Positions 15,397-27,115 of a stretch of 37,926 bases of DNA are shown here, piece by piece. How positions within the stretch are numbered: the stretch's first letter is position 1; each line of letters opens with the position of its first letter. A program made the position numbers and the translations under genes. The stretch spans positions 1 through 37,926 of the forward strand of contig JAIYAO010000127.1 in assembly GCA_027488965.1 (NCBI GenBank), read 5' to 3'. Below the pieces are notes generated by a model. It was not told the origin of the DNA and did no database searches. It saw only the letters and a list, made by a program, of their open reading frames with translations. Source of the DNA: Alphaproteobacteria bacterium. GTDB taxonomy: Bacteria > Pseudomonadota > Alphaproteobacteria > Caulobacterales > Aquidulcibacteraceae.

Positions 15397-15513
15397 CTAC
15401 GTCTCCTCCAGTATCAGGAAGAAGTCCAACTGTGCATCTTCCGGCACGCCTGCACGCACGCGCCAGACACGGACAATCGCCCGCTTAGGAGAGTGCCGCG
15501 CCCCGTTCTCCAC
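15397..15513 (-). CDS. Possible 38-aa protein between transposase and the 48-aa ORF
   Basis: An open frame from GTG 15513, overlapping the transposase 3' end by 29 bases, to TAG 15397, three bases before the ATG of the 48-aa ORF. The C-terminal part (RAIVRVWRVRAGVPEDAQLD, then FFLILEET) looks protein-like, mixing strand-forming and acidic stretches, and the Shine-Dalgarno of the next ORF lies in its last codons, which would fit translational coupling. No clear ribosome site precedes the GTG and the start is uncertain. Confidence 0.3.
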   Translation of the reverse strand: MENGARHSPKRAIVRVWRVRAGVPEDAQLDFFLILEET

Positions 15514-16444
15514 TAGTCGTTCGATAGGTCAGGCGCTTGCCCTTGAAGCCTTCCAGCGCAAGATCGGTGCGAGCCACGTCGTTGACGCCCAGCTTCTCCC
15601 GGTTGGAGTAGCGGAACGAAAATTCGGCAAGGTAGCGGTGCAGATGCGCTTCGCTGACCGAGTGATAGGTGCCGGTCAGGCCGCGCTTCAGAACCGAGAA
15701 ATAGCCCTCCACGGTGTTGCTGTGGACTTCGCCGCGCACGTATTCGTCGGCTTGGTGGTTGACGGTCTCATGGCTGGCGAACTCGCGGCCAAGGAGGCGG
15801 TATTCGCCCGCCGCGTCGGTCATCAGGGCGGACGCGCGGTCAGCGTGGGTGTTCAGGATCGGACGCAGGTTTTCGCGGCTGACCTTCGGGATGTGGTGCG
15901 CGCGGACGCGGCCATTGCGCTCCACGATGGCGTGAACCACGGCCTTGCCCATGCCGCCGATGTTGGCGGCGTCGCGCTTGCCGACGTGCTTGTTCTTCTC
16001 CTTGCCTCCGATGTAGGTCGAGTCAGCTTCCAGCACCTTTCCGGCGCCGCCCAGCGGCTCCAGCCCGCCGTCCTGCATGGCCTCGCGGATGCGATGGGTC
16101 AGGAACCAAGCGGTTTTCATGGAGCACGAAAGCATCCGCTGAATCTGGCGGGTGCTGATGCCCTTCTTGCTAGCGCACATCAGGTGGATGACCTGAAGCC
16201 ACAGGTGAAGCGGCAGGTGCGAGCCCTCAAAGATGGTGCCGATGCGGACGGTGAACTGCGCATTGCAGGCGTAGCACTTGCGCAGGCCGAGGCGGGTCGT
16301 CTTGCCCTTCAGCGCGCCGACATGCTCGTCCGTGGCGCCGCACGACGGGCACACGGGACCTTGGGGCCAGAGGCGCGCTTCGACGTACTCGAACGCCGCT
16401 TCTTCGTTCTGGAATTGCTCTTCGGAGAGGATCGACTTTGCCAT
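15485..16444 (-). CDS. IS1595-family (ISXO2-like) transposase
   Basis: 319 aa, full length. The N-terminal zinc ribbon uses CPSC (32-35) and CYAC (57-60). The DDE-type catalytic domain of the ISXO2-like class follows: Asp141 in EADSTYIGGKEKNKH, Asp210 in LMTDAAGEY, and HSNTVEGYFSVLKRG (241-255) with Asn243/Glu246 as the third position. FRYSNREKLGV closes the domain. TTGGGGG stands before ATG 16444. No frameshift or stop is seen, so the protein should be active on the 24-bp ends that flank it. Confidence 0.95.
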   Translation of the reverse strand: MAKSILSEEQFQNEEAAFEYVEARLWPQGPVCPSCGATDEHVGALKGKTTRLGLRKCYACNAQFTVRIGTIFEGSHLPLHLWLQVIHLMCASKKGISTRQIQRMLSCSMKTAWFLTHRIREAMQDGGLEPLGGAGKVLEADSTYIGGKEKNKHVGKRDAANIGGMGKAVVHAIVERNGRVRAHHIPKVSRENLRPILNTHADRASALMTDAAGEYRLLGREFASHETVNHQADEYVRGEVHSNTVEGYFSVLKRGLTGTYHSVSEAHLHRYLAEFSFRYSNREKLGVNDVARTDLALEGFKGKRLTYRTTSGERGAALS

Positions 16445-16468
16445 GCCCCCAATCTAGATGTTGGGGCG

Positions 16469-16492
16469 CGGTATGTCAAGTGTAACGGTCCC
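16469..16492 (-). repeat. Right terminal inverted repeat of the IS1595 element
   Basis: Reads AAGTGTAACGGTCCC at its outer end on the plus strand; followed directly by the second copy of the 8-bp target duplication. It lies 24 bases upstream of the transposase start codon and may overlap the transposase promoter. Confidence 0.92.
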
Positions 16493-16508
16493 CTCGCGGG
16501 GGAGAGGT
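16493..16508. repeat. Right target duplication and right half of the split palindrome
   Basis: CTCGCGGG (16493-16500) repeats the bases at 14549-14556. GGAGAGGT (16501-16508) completes the palindrome begun at 14539. Before insertion this hairpin stood eight bases past the acnA stop codon on the minus strand and could have served as its terminator. Confidence 0.85.
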
Positions 16509-16515
16509 ATTTCGT

Positions 16516-19206
<2,691 letters not shown>

Positions 19207-19449
19207 CAGCGATCGTCCTTGAAAAAGGGTTTGAGGATCGCAAGCGCGGCGGGGGGCGCCCCTTGCCGGATTCGGACCGGCGCGCGCGGCATCTCCGGGA
19301 TACGCTGGTGCGTGGCGCGGTTCAATTCACATGACCCTGCTTGCGGAACTTTTCTTTGCGGCTCCTGCGATCCGCTCTCAACAGTACGCGGACCCGGCTT
19401 GACGGGATACAGCGGCGCGACCGATCAACCGGGCGAGGGATACCGCCGC

Positions 19450-20034
19450 GTGCAGCTTGCCATCTCAGATCTTGCCCTGGACCGCGGCGGCTGGCGGCTG
19501 TTCGAGCACCTGTCGTTCACGGCGCCCGCAGGCGCCCACGTGGCGCTGACCGGCCCCAACGGCGCCGGCAAGACCAGCCTGCTGCGCGCCATCGCGGGCT
19601 TCCTGCGGCCCGCGGCCGGGACCATCGCCGTCGATGGCCGCGCCCCGGAGGACGCCGCGCCCCTGCTCCACTTCCTCGGCCACCGCGACGGCCTGAAGGC
19701 CACCCTGGACGCCCGCGCCCACGTCCGCTTCTGGGCCGATGTCCTGGGCGGCGGCGCAGTGGAGGACGTGCTGGCCCGCGTGGGCCTTGGCCGCGTGACG
19801 GACCTGCCGGCGCGGACGCTGTCCGCGGGGCAGAGCCGCCGGCTCGCGCTGGCCCGCCTCATCGCCGCGCCACGTCCGCTGTGGCTGCTGGATGAGCCCG
19901 CGGCCGCCCTCGACACCGCCGGCAAGGCGCTGCTGAACACCCTCATCGACGCGCACTGCGCCGGCGGCGGCATCGTCGTCGCCGCCGTCCACGAACCGCT
20001 CGGTGCGCCGACGCAGACGGTGCAGCTGGGATGA
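19450..20034 (+). CDS. ccmA: Haem exporter ATPase CcmA
   Basis: 194 aa from GTG 19450; the frame is open far upstream only because it runs antisense through acnA. ABC ATPase: Walker A GPNGAGKT (35-42), signature LSAGQSRRLALARL, Walker B LWLLDEP with AALDTAGK. With CcmB it powers release of haem-loaded CcmE in cytochrome c maturation system I, at the inner-membrane cytoplasmic face. The stop overlaps the ccmB ATG by four bases (ATGA). A TTGACG at 19399-19404 could be a -35 box but no convincing -10 follows. Confidence 0.93.
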   Translation: MQLAISDLALDRGGWRLFEHLSFTAPAGAHVALTGPNGAGKTSLLRAIAGFLRPAAGTIAVDGRAPEDAAPLLHFLGHRDGLKATLDARAHVRFWADVLGGGAVEDVLARVGLGRVTDLPARTLSAGQSRRLALARLIAAPRPLWLLDEPAAALDTAGKALLNTLIDAHCAGGGIVVAAVHEPLGAPTQTVQLG

Positions 20035-20699
20035 TTCGCGCCGTCCTCGCCGTGTTCCGGCGCGATCTCGCACTGGCATGGGCCGCCGGCGGCGGCGCGG
20101 CGGCGCCGCTGGGCTTCTTCGTGGGCGCCACCGCACTCGTGCCGCTCACCGCCGGGCCGGACCCGCAGACGCTCGCCGTCATCGGTCCGCCGCTGCTGTG
20201 GCTCACCGCGGCGCTGGCGGCGCTGATGGTGCTGGAGCGCCTGTTCCAGGCGGACCTGGAGGACGGCAGCCTCGACCAGCTCCTCCTTTCGCCGGCGCCG
20301 CTCGAATTGCTGGTCGCCGCCAAGGGCGCGGCGCTCTGGGTGGCCATCGGGGGGCCGCTGGCGCTGGTGGCGATGCCCATGGCGCTGGCGATGCAGACGC
20401 CGCCCCACGCCGCGCCGCTGGCGGCGCTGGGGCTGCTGGTGGGCCTGGCGGCGTTCATCGGCGCCGGGCTGTTCGGTGCGGCGCTGGCGGCGGGCGTGCG
20501 TCGAGGCGGCGTGCTGATCGCGATCCTCGTGCTGCCGTTCTTCGCGCCGCCGATCATCTTCGGGGCCGCCGCCGCTTCCCGCGCCGCTGCCGAGGGCCTA
20601 TCCACCGACGCCTTTTCCTTCCTTTGCGCCACCGCCCTCTTCTTCGCCGCGCTCGGTCCCATCGGCGCGGCTGCAGCACTGCGCCAGCATCTATCCTGA
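20031..20699 (+). CDS. ccmB: Haem exporter permease CcmB
   Basis: 222 aa, six predicted membrane helices. Begins MIRAVLAVFRRDLALAW, typical of CcmB, with VLERLFQADLEDGSLDQLLL in the first large loop and EL-LVAAK-type segment after it. It forms the membrane part of the CcmAB(CD) complex in cytochrome c maturation. Coupled to ccmA by a four-base overlap; 39 bases separate it from ccmC. Confidence 0.93.
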   Translation: MIRAVLAVFRRDLALAWAAGGGAAAPLGFFVGATALVPLTAGPDPQTLAVIGPPLLWLTAALAALMVLERLFQADLEDGSLDQLLLSPAPLELLVAAKGAALWVAIGGPLALVAMPMALAMQTPPHAAPLAALGLLVGLAAFIGAGLFGAALAAGVRRGGVLIAILVLPFFAPPIIFGAAAASRAAAEGLSTDAFSFLCATALFFAALGPIGAAAALRQHLS

Positions 20700-20738
20700 C
20701 GCATTGCGCGCCGCCGGGCGGCCCGGTACGCCACCGCC

Positions 20739-21464
20739 ATGTTCGCCTATTTCGCCAACCCCGACCGCTTCATGCGGATCTCCGCCTGGGCGCTGCCCAT
20801 CGCCACGGTGCTGGCCATCGGCCTGCTGGTGATCGGCCTGCCGTGGGGCCTGCTGATTGCACCTGCCGATTTCCGCCAGGGCGAAAGCGCACGGATCATG
20901 TTCGTGCACGTGCCTGCCGCGTGGTGGGCGCTGGGCATCTACACCTTCATGGCGCTGGCGAGCTTTGCGGGCCTTGTCTGGCGGCATGCGCTGGCGGACG
21001 TGGCGGCCCGCGCCGCGGCGCCGGTGGGCGCCGCCTACGCCGCGCTGTGCCTCATCACCGGCTCCTTCTGGGGCGCGCCCACGTGGGGCACGTGGTGGGA
21101 GTGGGACGCACGGCTCACATCCATGCTCGTGCTGTTTCTGACGTACGTGGGCTACATGGCGCTTTGGGCGGCCATCGAGGACGAGACCCGCGCGGCGCGG
21201 CTGGCGGCGATCCTGTGCCTGGCCGGCTTCATCAACATCCCCATCGTGAAATTCTCGGTGGATTGGTGGAACAGCCTGCACCAGCCGGCCAGCATCCTGC
21301 GCGCGGGCGGCTCGGCCATGGACCCGTCCATGATGCAGCCGCTGCTGGTGATGGCGATGGCCTATCTCGCAGCGTTCGCCGCGCTGCTGATGGCGGGCAT
21401 GCGCGCGGACGTGTATCGCCGCCGCGCCGCCGCCAACGCCGTGCGCCGGGCCCGCGCCGCATGA
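20739..21464 (+). CDS. ccmC: Haem-handling protein CcmC
   Basis: 241 aa, six membrane helices. The tryptophan-rich motif WGTWWEWDARLTS lies in a periplasmic loop and binds haem, with conserved His residues in HVPAAWWALG before it and WWNSLHQPAS after it. CcmC attaches haem to CcmE for export to apocytochromes c. The stop overlaps the ccmD ATG (ATGA). Confidence 0.95.
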   Translation: MFAYFANPDRFMRISAWALPIATVLAIGLLVIGLPWGLLIAPADFRQGESARIMFVHVPAAWWALGIYTFMALASFAGLVWRHALADVAARAAAPVGAAYAALCLITGSFWGAPTWGTWWEWDARLTSMLVLFLTYVGYMALWAAIEDETRAARLAAILCLAGFINIPIVKFSVDWWNSLHQPASILRAGGSAMDPSMMQPLLVMAMAYLAAFAALLMAGMRADVYRRRAAANAVRRARAA

Positions 21465-21607
21465 CCGAGGCGCTCACGCAACTGATGGCCGACAAGAACT
21501 GGCCCTATATCTGGCCCTGCTACGCACTGGCCGTGGGGACGTTTGCCGTGCTCGGCGTCCGCGCGGTGCTGGCCCTGCGCAAATGGGAAAAGGCGGCGAA
21601 GGAGTAG
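21461..21607 (+). CDS. ccmD: Haem exporter accessory protein CcmD
   Basis: 48 aa, one membrane helix (IWPCYALAVGTFAVLGVRAV) with a short basic cytoplasmic tail (ALRKWEKAAKE), the standard CcmD design. CcmD helps release holo-CcmE from CcmABC. Starts inside the ccmC stop. It is the last ccm gene here: ccmE, ccmF, ccmG and ccmH are not in the window and must lie elsewhere if the pathway is complete. Confidence 0.9.
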   Translation: MTEALTQLMADKNWPYIWPCYALAVGTFAVLGVRAVLALRKWEKAAKE

Positions 21608-21655
21608 TCCGGTGCGCGGACGACCTCGTCCACGCGGCTGCACTCCGGGCTGAAC

Positions 21656-22699
21656 CTACTTCTTCCCCTTCACCGCCGGCGGGGACGCCGTGGCGGCGAG
21701 CGTCGACAGCACCGGCGCCGCATCGCGGAACTGGGCTTCGGTGATCGCATAGGCCCACGGGGCGAGCCGGGCGTTGATGCCGGCGGCTTCGGCGGCCTTG
21801 TCCGGCGCATCTGCGCGCGCCACGAGCTTGACCCAGTAACGCGGCCCCGGCTCCTCGAACAGTTCGCCCTCGATGGACAGGCCATCGAAGGTGCGCAGAC
21901 GCGACCGCGCCTTCGCGGGCCCCGGCACCGCGGCGGCGGGGCGCACGTCGAGCGGCGCCAGCTGCGCCAGTTGCAGCGCCGCATCCCCCACCCCGCCCGG
22001 CGCAATCACCGGCAGCGTGTCGTACGGCGCCGCCAGCGCGAAGCTGGCCTGGGCGTCGGCGCGGGTCACGGCGTACGCCGGCCCCGCCATGGGCGCGATG
22101 TCGGCGCCGGCGATCCGAGCGGGCGCGAGATCGAGCGGCGCAAGATCGAGCCAGCCGGCGAAATCGCGCAGCGGCGGCAGCTCGCCGCGCACCTGCCACG
22201 TCTGGTCCTCGCCCGGCTTGCGCAGGAAGATGTCGCCGCCCGGCTCCTCGCCGATGATGAGGTCCGCCAGGCGCGCGCCCTGGCTGTCCTCCACCTGCAC
22301 CAGCACGCCGGCGCCGCCTTCGGCGGGATCGCCGAGGCCGAGGCGTTCATGCCGGGCGGGATCGCGCGTCATGGGCCGCACGTAGGCGAGCGAGCGCAGG
22401 CCGTCGGTGAACTTCGCCAGCACCTCGCGGCGGACGGGGAAGTTGCCGCGATCCTTGAGCGCCCAGCCCTTCTCGGTGCGCTGGATTTCGTAGCGGGCGT
22501 CGCGGGTGGCCACGGTGATGCGCGTCGCGTCGCGCACGCTCTCCGCAAAGCCGGGCAGCACGGGGCCGGCCACCGCATCCGCATCGCGTCCACGCGCCTG
22601 GATGGCGACGGTGACGATGGCGATCACCGCCAGCGCGCCGGCGAGGCCGGCGATCCAGCCCGCGCGCCGGGCGCGGCCATGGGCAAGTTCGGTGGTCAT
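21656..22699 (-). CDS. DUF4340-domain protein of the Gld-type ABC operon
   Basis: 347 aa. An N-terminal membrane anchor (GWIAGLAGALAVIAIVTVAI, ~14-33) precedes a large periplasmic part with repeated DUF4340-like units: ATRDARYEIQRTEKGWALKD, LADLIIGEEPGGDIFLRKPG, and QTWQVRGELPPLRDFAGWLD. DUF4340 proteins follow GldG-like proteins in many Gram-negative ABC operons; the function is unknown. ATG 22699 overlaps the gldG-like stop (ATGA), so it is coupled to it. The C-terminus ends in a Lys-rich tail. Convergent with ccmD, 48 bases apart. Confidence 0.8.
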   Translation of the reverse strand: MTTELAHGRARRAGWIAGLAGALAVIAIVTVAIQARGRDADAVAGPVLPGFAESVRDATRITVATRDARYEIQRTEKGWALKDRGNFPVRREVLAKFTDGLRSLAYVRPMTRDPARHERLGLGDPAEGGAGVLVQVEDSQGARLADLIIGEEPGGDIFLRKPGEDQTWQVRGELPPLRDFAGWLDLAPLDLAPARIAGADIAPMAGPAYAVTRADAQASFALAAPYDTLPVIAPGGVGDAALQLAQLAPLDVRPAAAVPGPAKARSRLRTFDGLSIEGELFEEPGPRYWVKLVARADAPDKAAEAAGINARLAPWAYAITEAQFRDAAPVLSTLAATASPPAVKGKK

Positions 22700-24621
22700 G
22701 GCGCGGCCTCCGCGGCGGGGGTGGCGACGTCCGGGGCGGCGGCGGCGCGGCGCTGGCGGCGCAGGATCCAGAACACGCCCGCGCCGATCACCAGCAGCGG
22801 CGCAAGCCAGACATTGAGCAGCACAAGCCAGCCCTCCAGACGGTCGAGGTCGGTGCGGTAGCCGCGCTCCACGGCGCGCAGCTGCTTGCGCAGCGTGAGC
22901 GCCGTGGCGCGGAACTCCTCGATCTTGCCGCGCTCCTCCGCCGTCAGTTCGGCGCCGAGATCGCCCGCGAAGAAGCCGGAGCCCTGCCCCTTCGCCTCCA
23001 GTTCGCGCAGGCCCTGTTCGGCGGCGGCGAGTTCGCCCTGCAGCGCGGCCTGCGTCTCCACCATGCGCGCCTGGGCGTTGTTGCGGATGTCCTCCACCAC
23101 CGTCATGCGGCGCAGGCTGGGCGCGCGCGAGCGCAGCGAGAGCAGCGCGGTGGAGCCGCCCAGCTGGTCGATGGCGTTGAGCACGAGCGAGGCGTTGTCC
23201 ACCAGCGGCTGGCGCTGCTGGCCGCCGAGATAGAAATTGTCGTCGAGGAAATCGACGTCGCTCACCAGCACCACGGTGGCGGCCTCGGCGGCGGCGGCGA
23301 GGTGCGGGCGATCGGTCGCGGCGGCGACGGTGGCCGGACGCTGGGCGCCGAAGGCCGACGGCAGCTTGCCGCCGATGCGCACCGCGATGGTCTCCTGCCG
23401 GGAGCCGCCCACGTACTGCTGCAGCAGCGTGGCGGGATCGGGCCGGCCCACCGCCTGCGCGGCGGGAATGCGCATGGTATCGCCCGACGTGCGCGCGAGC
23501 GGCGTGATCTCCACGCCCGGCGCACTGGACCACGTGATGGCGCCGGGCGCACCGACGTTGACGCCGCGCACCAGCGCTGCGGTGACGAGGTCCTCGCGGT
23601 TCAGCTGGTCCACCGGGATTTCGAAGAACAGCGGCTGCGGCATCACCACTGGCTGGCCGTTCGGCCCCATCGCCTGGATCGGCAGCGCGTGCGTGCGATC
23701 GATCACCGCGTCGGTGCTGACCGCCACGCCCCACTTCTCCAGGATGGCGGCAAGGTTCGACGATTGCGGCGCAGACCCCTGCGGCATGCCGAACGGATTG
23801 GGCGCGCCCTCCGTCATGATCGCGGCGGGATCGACGGCGATGAACGCGCGGCCCTTGCGCAGGATGAACTGGTCGATCTCGTAGAGCTGCTGCTCCGTCA
23901 GCGCCCACGGGTGCACGATGGCCAGCACATCGGCGTCGGGATCGATGCCGGTGAAGTCCTGCGGCAGCTTCTCGATGTCCACCAGGCGTGCGAGTTCGCC
24001 CACGATGAAGGGCTGGCCCGTCTGCGCCGCCATGCGCGGATCGCCGCCGGCGAGCGAGGGCTCCCAGTTCAGCGTGGTGATGAGCGCCACTTTCTTGCGG
24101 CCCACGCCCTGCAGCTCCGCGATCAGGCGCGTGAGTTCGTACTCGAGGAACGGCTCGCGGTCCCACGACAGCTGCGGGATGGTGACCTTCTCGTCCACGG
24201 CGTTGGCGCCGGTGATGCCGAGGAAGATGGGATCGACGTCCGGGCCGGTGTTGAGCGGCTGCAGGCCGGCGGCGACGGCCTCATCTTCCGCATCGGTGAA
24301 GCGGACGGGATCGACCTCCAGCACGCGCACCTTGCCGCCGGAGCGGCGCGCGAAACTCTGCAGCAGCTCCCGCACGCGGGCGCCGTAGGTGCGCACCTGC
24401 GGCAGGCCGGCGGCGGCGTCGCGGGAGTAGTAGAACGTGAGCGTGATCGGCTCGTTCAGGTCGCGCAGCGTCTCGCGCGTGCCCTTCGACAGCGAGTAGA
24501 GCCGGTTCTCCGTGAGATCGAGCCGCGCGCCGGCGAACCAGCTGGACACGATCACGTTGGAGGCGAGGAAGATCACCGCGAGCGCAGCGAACACGACAAG
24601 GGCGTAGCGACGGGCGGACAT
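22696..24621 (-). CDS. GldG-like ABC-type auxiliary membrane protein
   Basis: 641 aa. N-terminal membrane helix (~6-30), then LDLTENRLYSLSKGTRETLR, a signature of the GldG/ABC-type uncharacterised transport family, followed by a large periplasmic domain (LITTLNWEPS, FIAVDPAAIMTEGAPNPFG, VVLVSDVDFLDDNF). A probable coiled coil covers ~520-590 (RMVETQAALQGELAAAEQGL onward) and a C-terminal helix (WLAPLLVIGAGVFWIL) anchors it again. GldG is part of the GldAFG transporter needed for gliding in Bacteroidetes; in Proteobacteria these operons are common without gliding and their cargo is unknown. Coupled downstream to the DUF4340 gene. Confidence 0.85.
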   Translation of the reverse strand: MSARRYALVVFAALAVIFLASNVIVSSWFAGARLDLTENRLYSLSKGTRETLRDLNEPITLTFYYSRDAAAGLPQVRTYGARVRELLQSFARRSGGKVRVLEVDPVRFTDAEDEAVAAGLQPLNTGPDVDPIFLGITGANAVDEKVTIPQLSWDREPFLEYELTRLIAELQGVGRKKVALITTLNWEPSLAGGDPRMAAQTGQPFIVGELARLVDIEKLPQDFTGIDPDADVLAIVHPWALTEQQLYEIDQFILRKGRAFIAVDPAAIMTEGAPNPFGMPQGSAPQSSNLAAILEKWGVAVSTDAVIDRTHALPIQAMGPNGQPVVMPQPLFFEIPVDQLNREDLVTAALVRGVNVGAPGAITWSSAPGVEITPLARTSGDTMRIPAAQAVGRPDPATLLQQYVGGSRQETIAVRIGGKLPSAFGAQRPATVAAATDRPHLAAAAEAATVVLVSDVDFLDDNFYLGGQQRQPLVDNASLVLNAIDQLGGSTALLSLRSRAPSLRRMTVVEDIRNNAQARMVETQAALQGELAAAEQGLRELEAKGQGSGFFAGDLGAELTAEERGKIEEFRATALTLRKQLRAVERGYRTDLDRLEGWLVLLNVWLAPLLVIGAGVFWILRRQRRAAAAPDVATPAAEAAP

Positions 24622-24649
24622 CAGCGGGCGTCCTCAACAGCATTGGGGA

Positions 24650-24765
24650 GCAGCCCCCATCGGCCCTTCGGGCCACTTCCCCCGCGCGCGGGGGAAGAAA
24701 ACGTGCGCTGGATTTCTTCCCCCGCCCGCGGGGGAAGTACCGGCGAAGCCGGGGATGGGGGCGGG
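24650..24765. repeat. Dispersed palindromic repeats, copy pair D
   Basis: Two similar palindromes sit in the 160-base gap between the permease and gldG-like genes: 24676-24697 (CTTCCCCCGCGCGCGGGGGAAG-type, 8-bp arms around GCGCGC) and 24716-24737 (same arms around GCCCGC). They are enclosed by CCCCCATCGG near 24655 and CCGGGGATGGGGG near 24750, which are themselves inverted. The structure is a REP doublet in the middle of the operon, so it would be transcribed and could dampen downstream expression. Confidence 0.7.
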
Positions 24766-24781
24766 GCGGCGTAAAGCATCC

Positions 24782-25512
24782 TCAGCCTCCCCGCCGCGAA
24801 TCGACGGCCAGCGCCGCGCCCGCGAGCGACAGCGCGATCAGCGAGACGAAGTAGTAGACGGACCGGAGTTCGATCACGCCGCGCTGGGCGGCGTCGAAGT
24901 GCTGCAGGATGGACAGCGCCGACAGGCCCTCCGCGGTGGCGCCGCCGATGGCGCCTTTCAGGAAGTTGAGCACCAGCGGCAGGCCGAGCGCGGTCAGCAC
25001 GAAGGACACCAGCACCGCCAGCACGAACGCCACCACCTGCGTGGCCGTGAGCGCCGACATGGCCGCGCCGATGGCGATGTAGGCGCCCGCCATCAGGAGG
25101 CTGGCGAAGTAGCCCACGAAGATCGCCGCGTTGTCGGGGTCGCCGAGAAAGTTCACGGTGATCCACAGCGGCAGCGTGAGCGCCAGCGCGATCGCCGCAA
25201 TCGTCCACGCCGCGAGAAACTTGCCCAGCACCAGCGCCCAAGTGGGCGCCGGCAGCGTCATGAGGATCTCGATGGCGCCGCTGCGCGCCTCATCGGACCA
25301 CAGGCGCATGGCGATGGCCGGCAGGAACACCATGAAGAGCCAGGGGTGGAACGCGAAGAAGCTCGCGAGGTCCGCGCGGCCCTGGTCGAAGAAGGCGCCG
25401 ACCTGGAAGGTGAACGTGCCGATGGCGATGAGGAACACCGCCACGAACACGTACGCCAGAGGCGTGGTGAGATAGGCCAGCAGTTCGCGGCGATAGACGG
25501 CGACGAGACTCT

Positions 25513-25516
<4 letters not shown>
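24782..25516 (-). CDS. ABC-2 type permease, GldF-like
   Basis: 244 aa from GTG 25516, which overlaps the ATPase stop by four bases (GTGA); the open frame upstream of this is out-of-frame ATPase sequence. Six membrane helices are visible (AYVFVAVFLIAIGTFTF, PWLFMVFLPAIAMRLWSDE, LGKFLAAWTIAAIALALTLP, YFASLLMAGAYIAIGAAMSA, VVAFVLAVLVSFVLTALGLP, SVYYFVSLIALSLAGAALAV). LWSDEARSGAIEILMTLPAP is typical of ABC-2 exporters of the Gld/Nos type. Forms the channel for the ATPase encoded upstream. Cargo unknown. Confidence 0.88.
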
Positions 25517-26235
<719 letters not shown>

Positions 26236-26326
26236 GTCGTCCTCGAGAATCTGTGTGAGCGGCGGGTGTCTATAGGGTGTTGGCGGGGTTGTCATGGGGG
26301 CCGATGCGACGGCCGCATCCCCTCCC

Positions 26327-27064
26327 TCACACCCGCAGCGTCAGCCCGCCGTCCACCGCCAGCCCCTGCCCCGTCACGAAGCCCGCATCGTCGGAGGCGA
26401 GAAACAGAGCGGCGCGGGCGAGATCGATCGGTTCGCCCAGGCGGCGCAGAACGGACTTCTTGGCCCACACCTCCGCCGCGCCGGGGTTGGCGTCCCACAA
26501 GGGGCTGGTCATGCCGGTCCGGATGGCGCCGGGGAGGAGGTAGTTGGCGGTGACCCCGTGCTTGCCCAGCTCCAGCGCCAGCGTCCGCGTGAGGCCCGCG
26601 ACGCCCGCCTTGGAGGCGCAATAGGCGGCGAGCCCATAATCCGTGCCCTCCGCCATCACCGAGGCGGTGGAGATGATCCGGCCCGCGGGAGATTTGACGA
26701 GGTGCGGGATGGCCTCCCGGGTGAGCCGGAAGACGGCGCGGATGTTGACGTCGAACACCCGGTCCCAGTCCGCGTCGGCCATGTTGGCGGCGAGCGCGTT
26801 GCGGCCGATGCCGGCGTTGTTGAACACGATGTCCAGACGCCCGGTGGCCAGCGCTGCGGCGACGATGCGGGCCGGTGCGTCCGCCTCCGTGATGTCGGCC
26901 TCCAGCACGGTGACGCCGGGCGGGGCGTCCGCCTTGAAGGCGCCGGGCACATCCACGGCCACCACCGCCGCCCCTTCCGCCGCGAACAGCTGCGCGCTGG
27001 CGGCGCCGATGCCGGAGGCGGCGCCTGTGACGATGGCGGTCCTGCCCGCGAGCCTGCCGGTCAT
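26327..27064 (-). CDS. SDR-family NAD(P)-dependent oxidoreductase
   Basis: 245 aa from ATG 27064, five bases after AGGGAGG; the earlier in-frame ATG at 27094 lacks a ribosome site. Classical short-chain dehydrogenase: TGAASGIG (13-20) binds the cofactor, FNNAGIGRNA holds the NNAG motif, and Ser135, Tyr148 and Lys152 (YCASK) form the active site. Asp38 (VDVP) at the end of strand 2 favours NAD over NADP. GFVTGQGLAVDGGLTLRV closes the fold. Substrate unknown. It is 91 bases upstream of the ABC ATPase gene but looks separate. Its 5' leader holds an attenuator-like hairpin at 27116-27142. Confidence 0.9.
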   Translation of the reverse strand: MTGRLAGRTAIVTGAASGIGAASAQLFAAEGAAVVAVDVPGAFKADAPPGVTVLEADITEADAPARIVAAALATGRLDIVFNNAGIGRNALAANMADADWDRVFDVNIRAVFRLTREAIPHLVKSPAGRIISTASVMAEGTDYGLAAYCASKAGVAGLTRTLALELGKHGVTANYLLPGAIRTGMTSPLWDANPGAAEVWAKKSVLRRLGEPIDLARAALFLASDDAGFVTGQGLAVDGGLTLRV

Positions 27065-27115
27065 GGGATCCTCCCTGAAGGGTGCGAGGGCCACAGCATG
27101 GACCGCGAAAGCAAG

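Larger units (their letters stand above)
14557..16492 (-). mobile_element. Complete IS1595-family insertion sequence with passenger genes
   Basis: 1,936 bp. The ends are 24-bp inverted repeats (14557-14580 and 16469-16492) that begin GGGACCGTTACACTT and agree at 22 of 24 positions. They are flanked by identical 8-bp copies of CTCGCGGG (14549-14556 and 16493-16500), the duplication length known for IS1595 elements. Content: GTG/ATG-started passenger gene with a RusA-like motif on the plus strand (14589-15254), then on the minus strand two tiny ORFs (15247-15393, 15397-15513) and an intact ISXO2-type transposase (15485-16444). Perfect target duplications and intact transposase suggest recent insertion. 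Its GC content is lower than that of the flanking core genes. Confidence 0.93.

Noticed and set aside
19265-19281. tRNA T-arm-like hairpin (GCCGG, 7-base loop, CCGGC on the plus strand; loop TCCGAAT on the minus strand)
   Set aside because: The loop lacks the TTC of a true T-loop, no matching acceptor strand or anticodon arm is found at the right distance, so it is not a tRNA gene.
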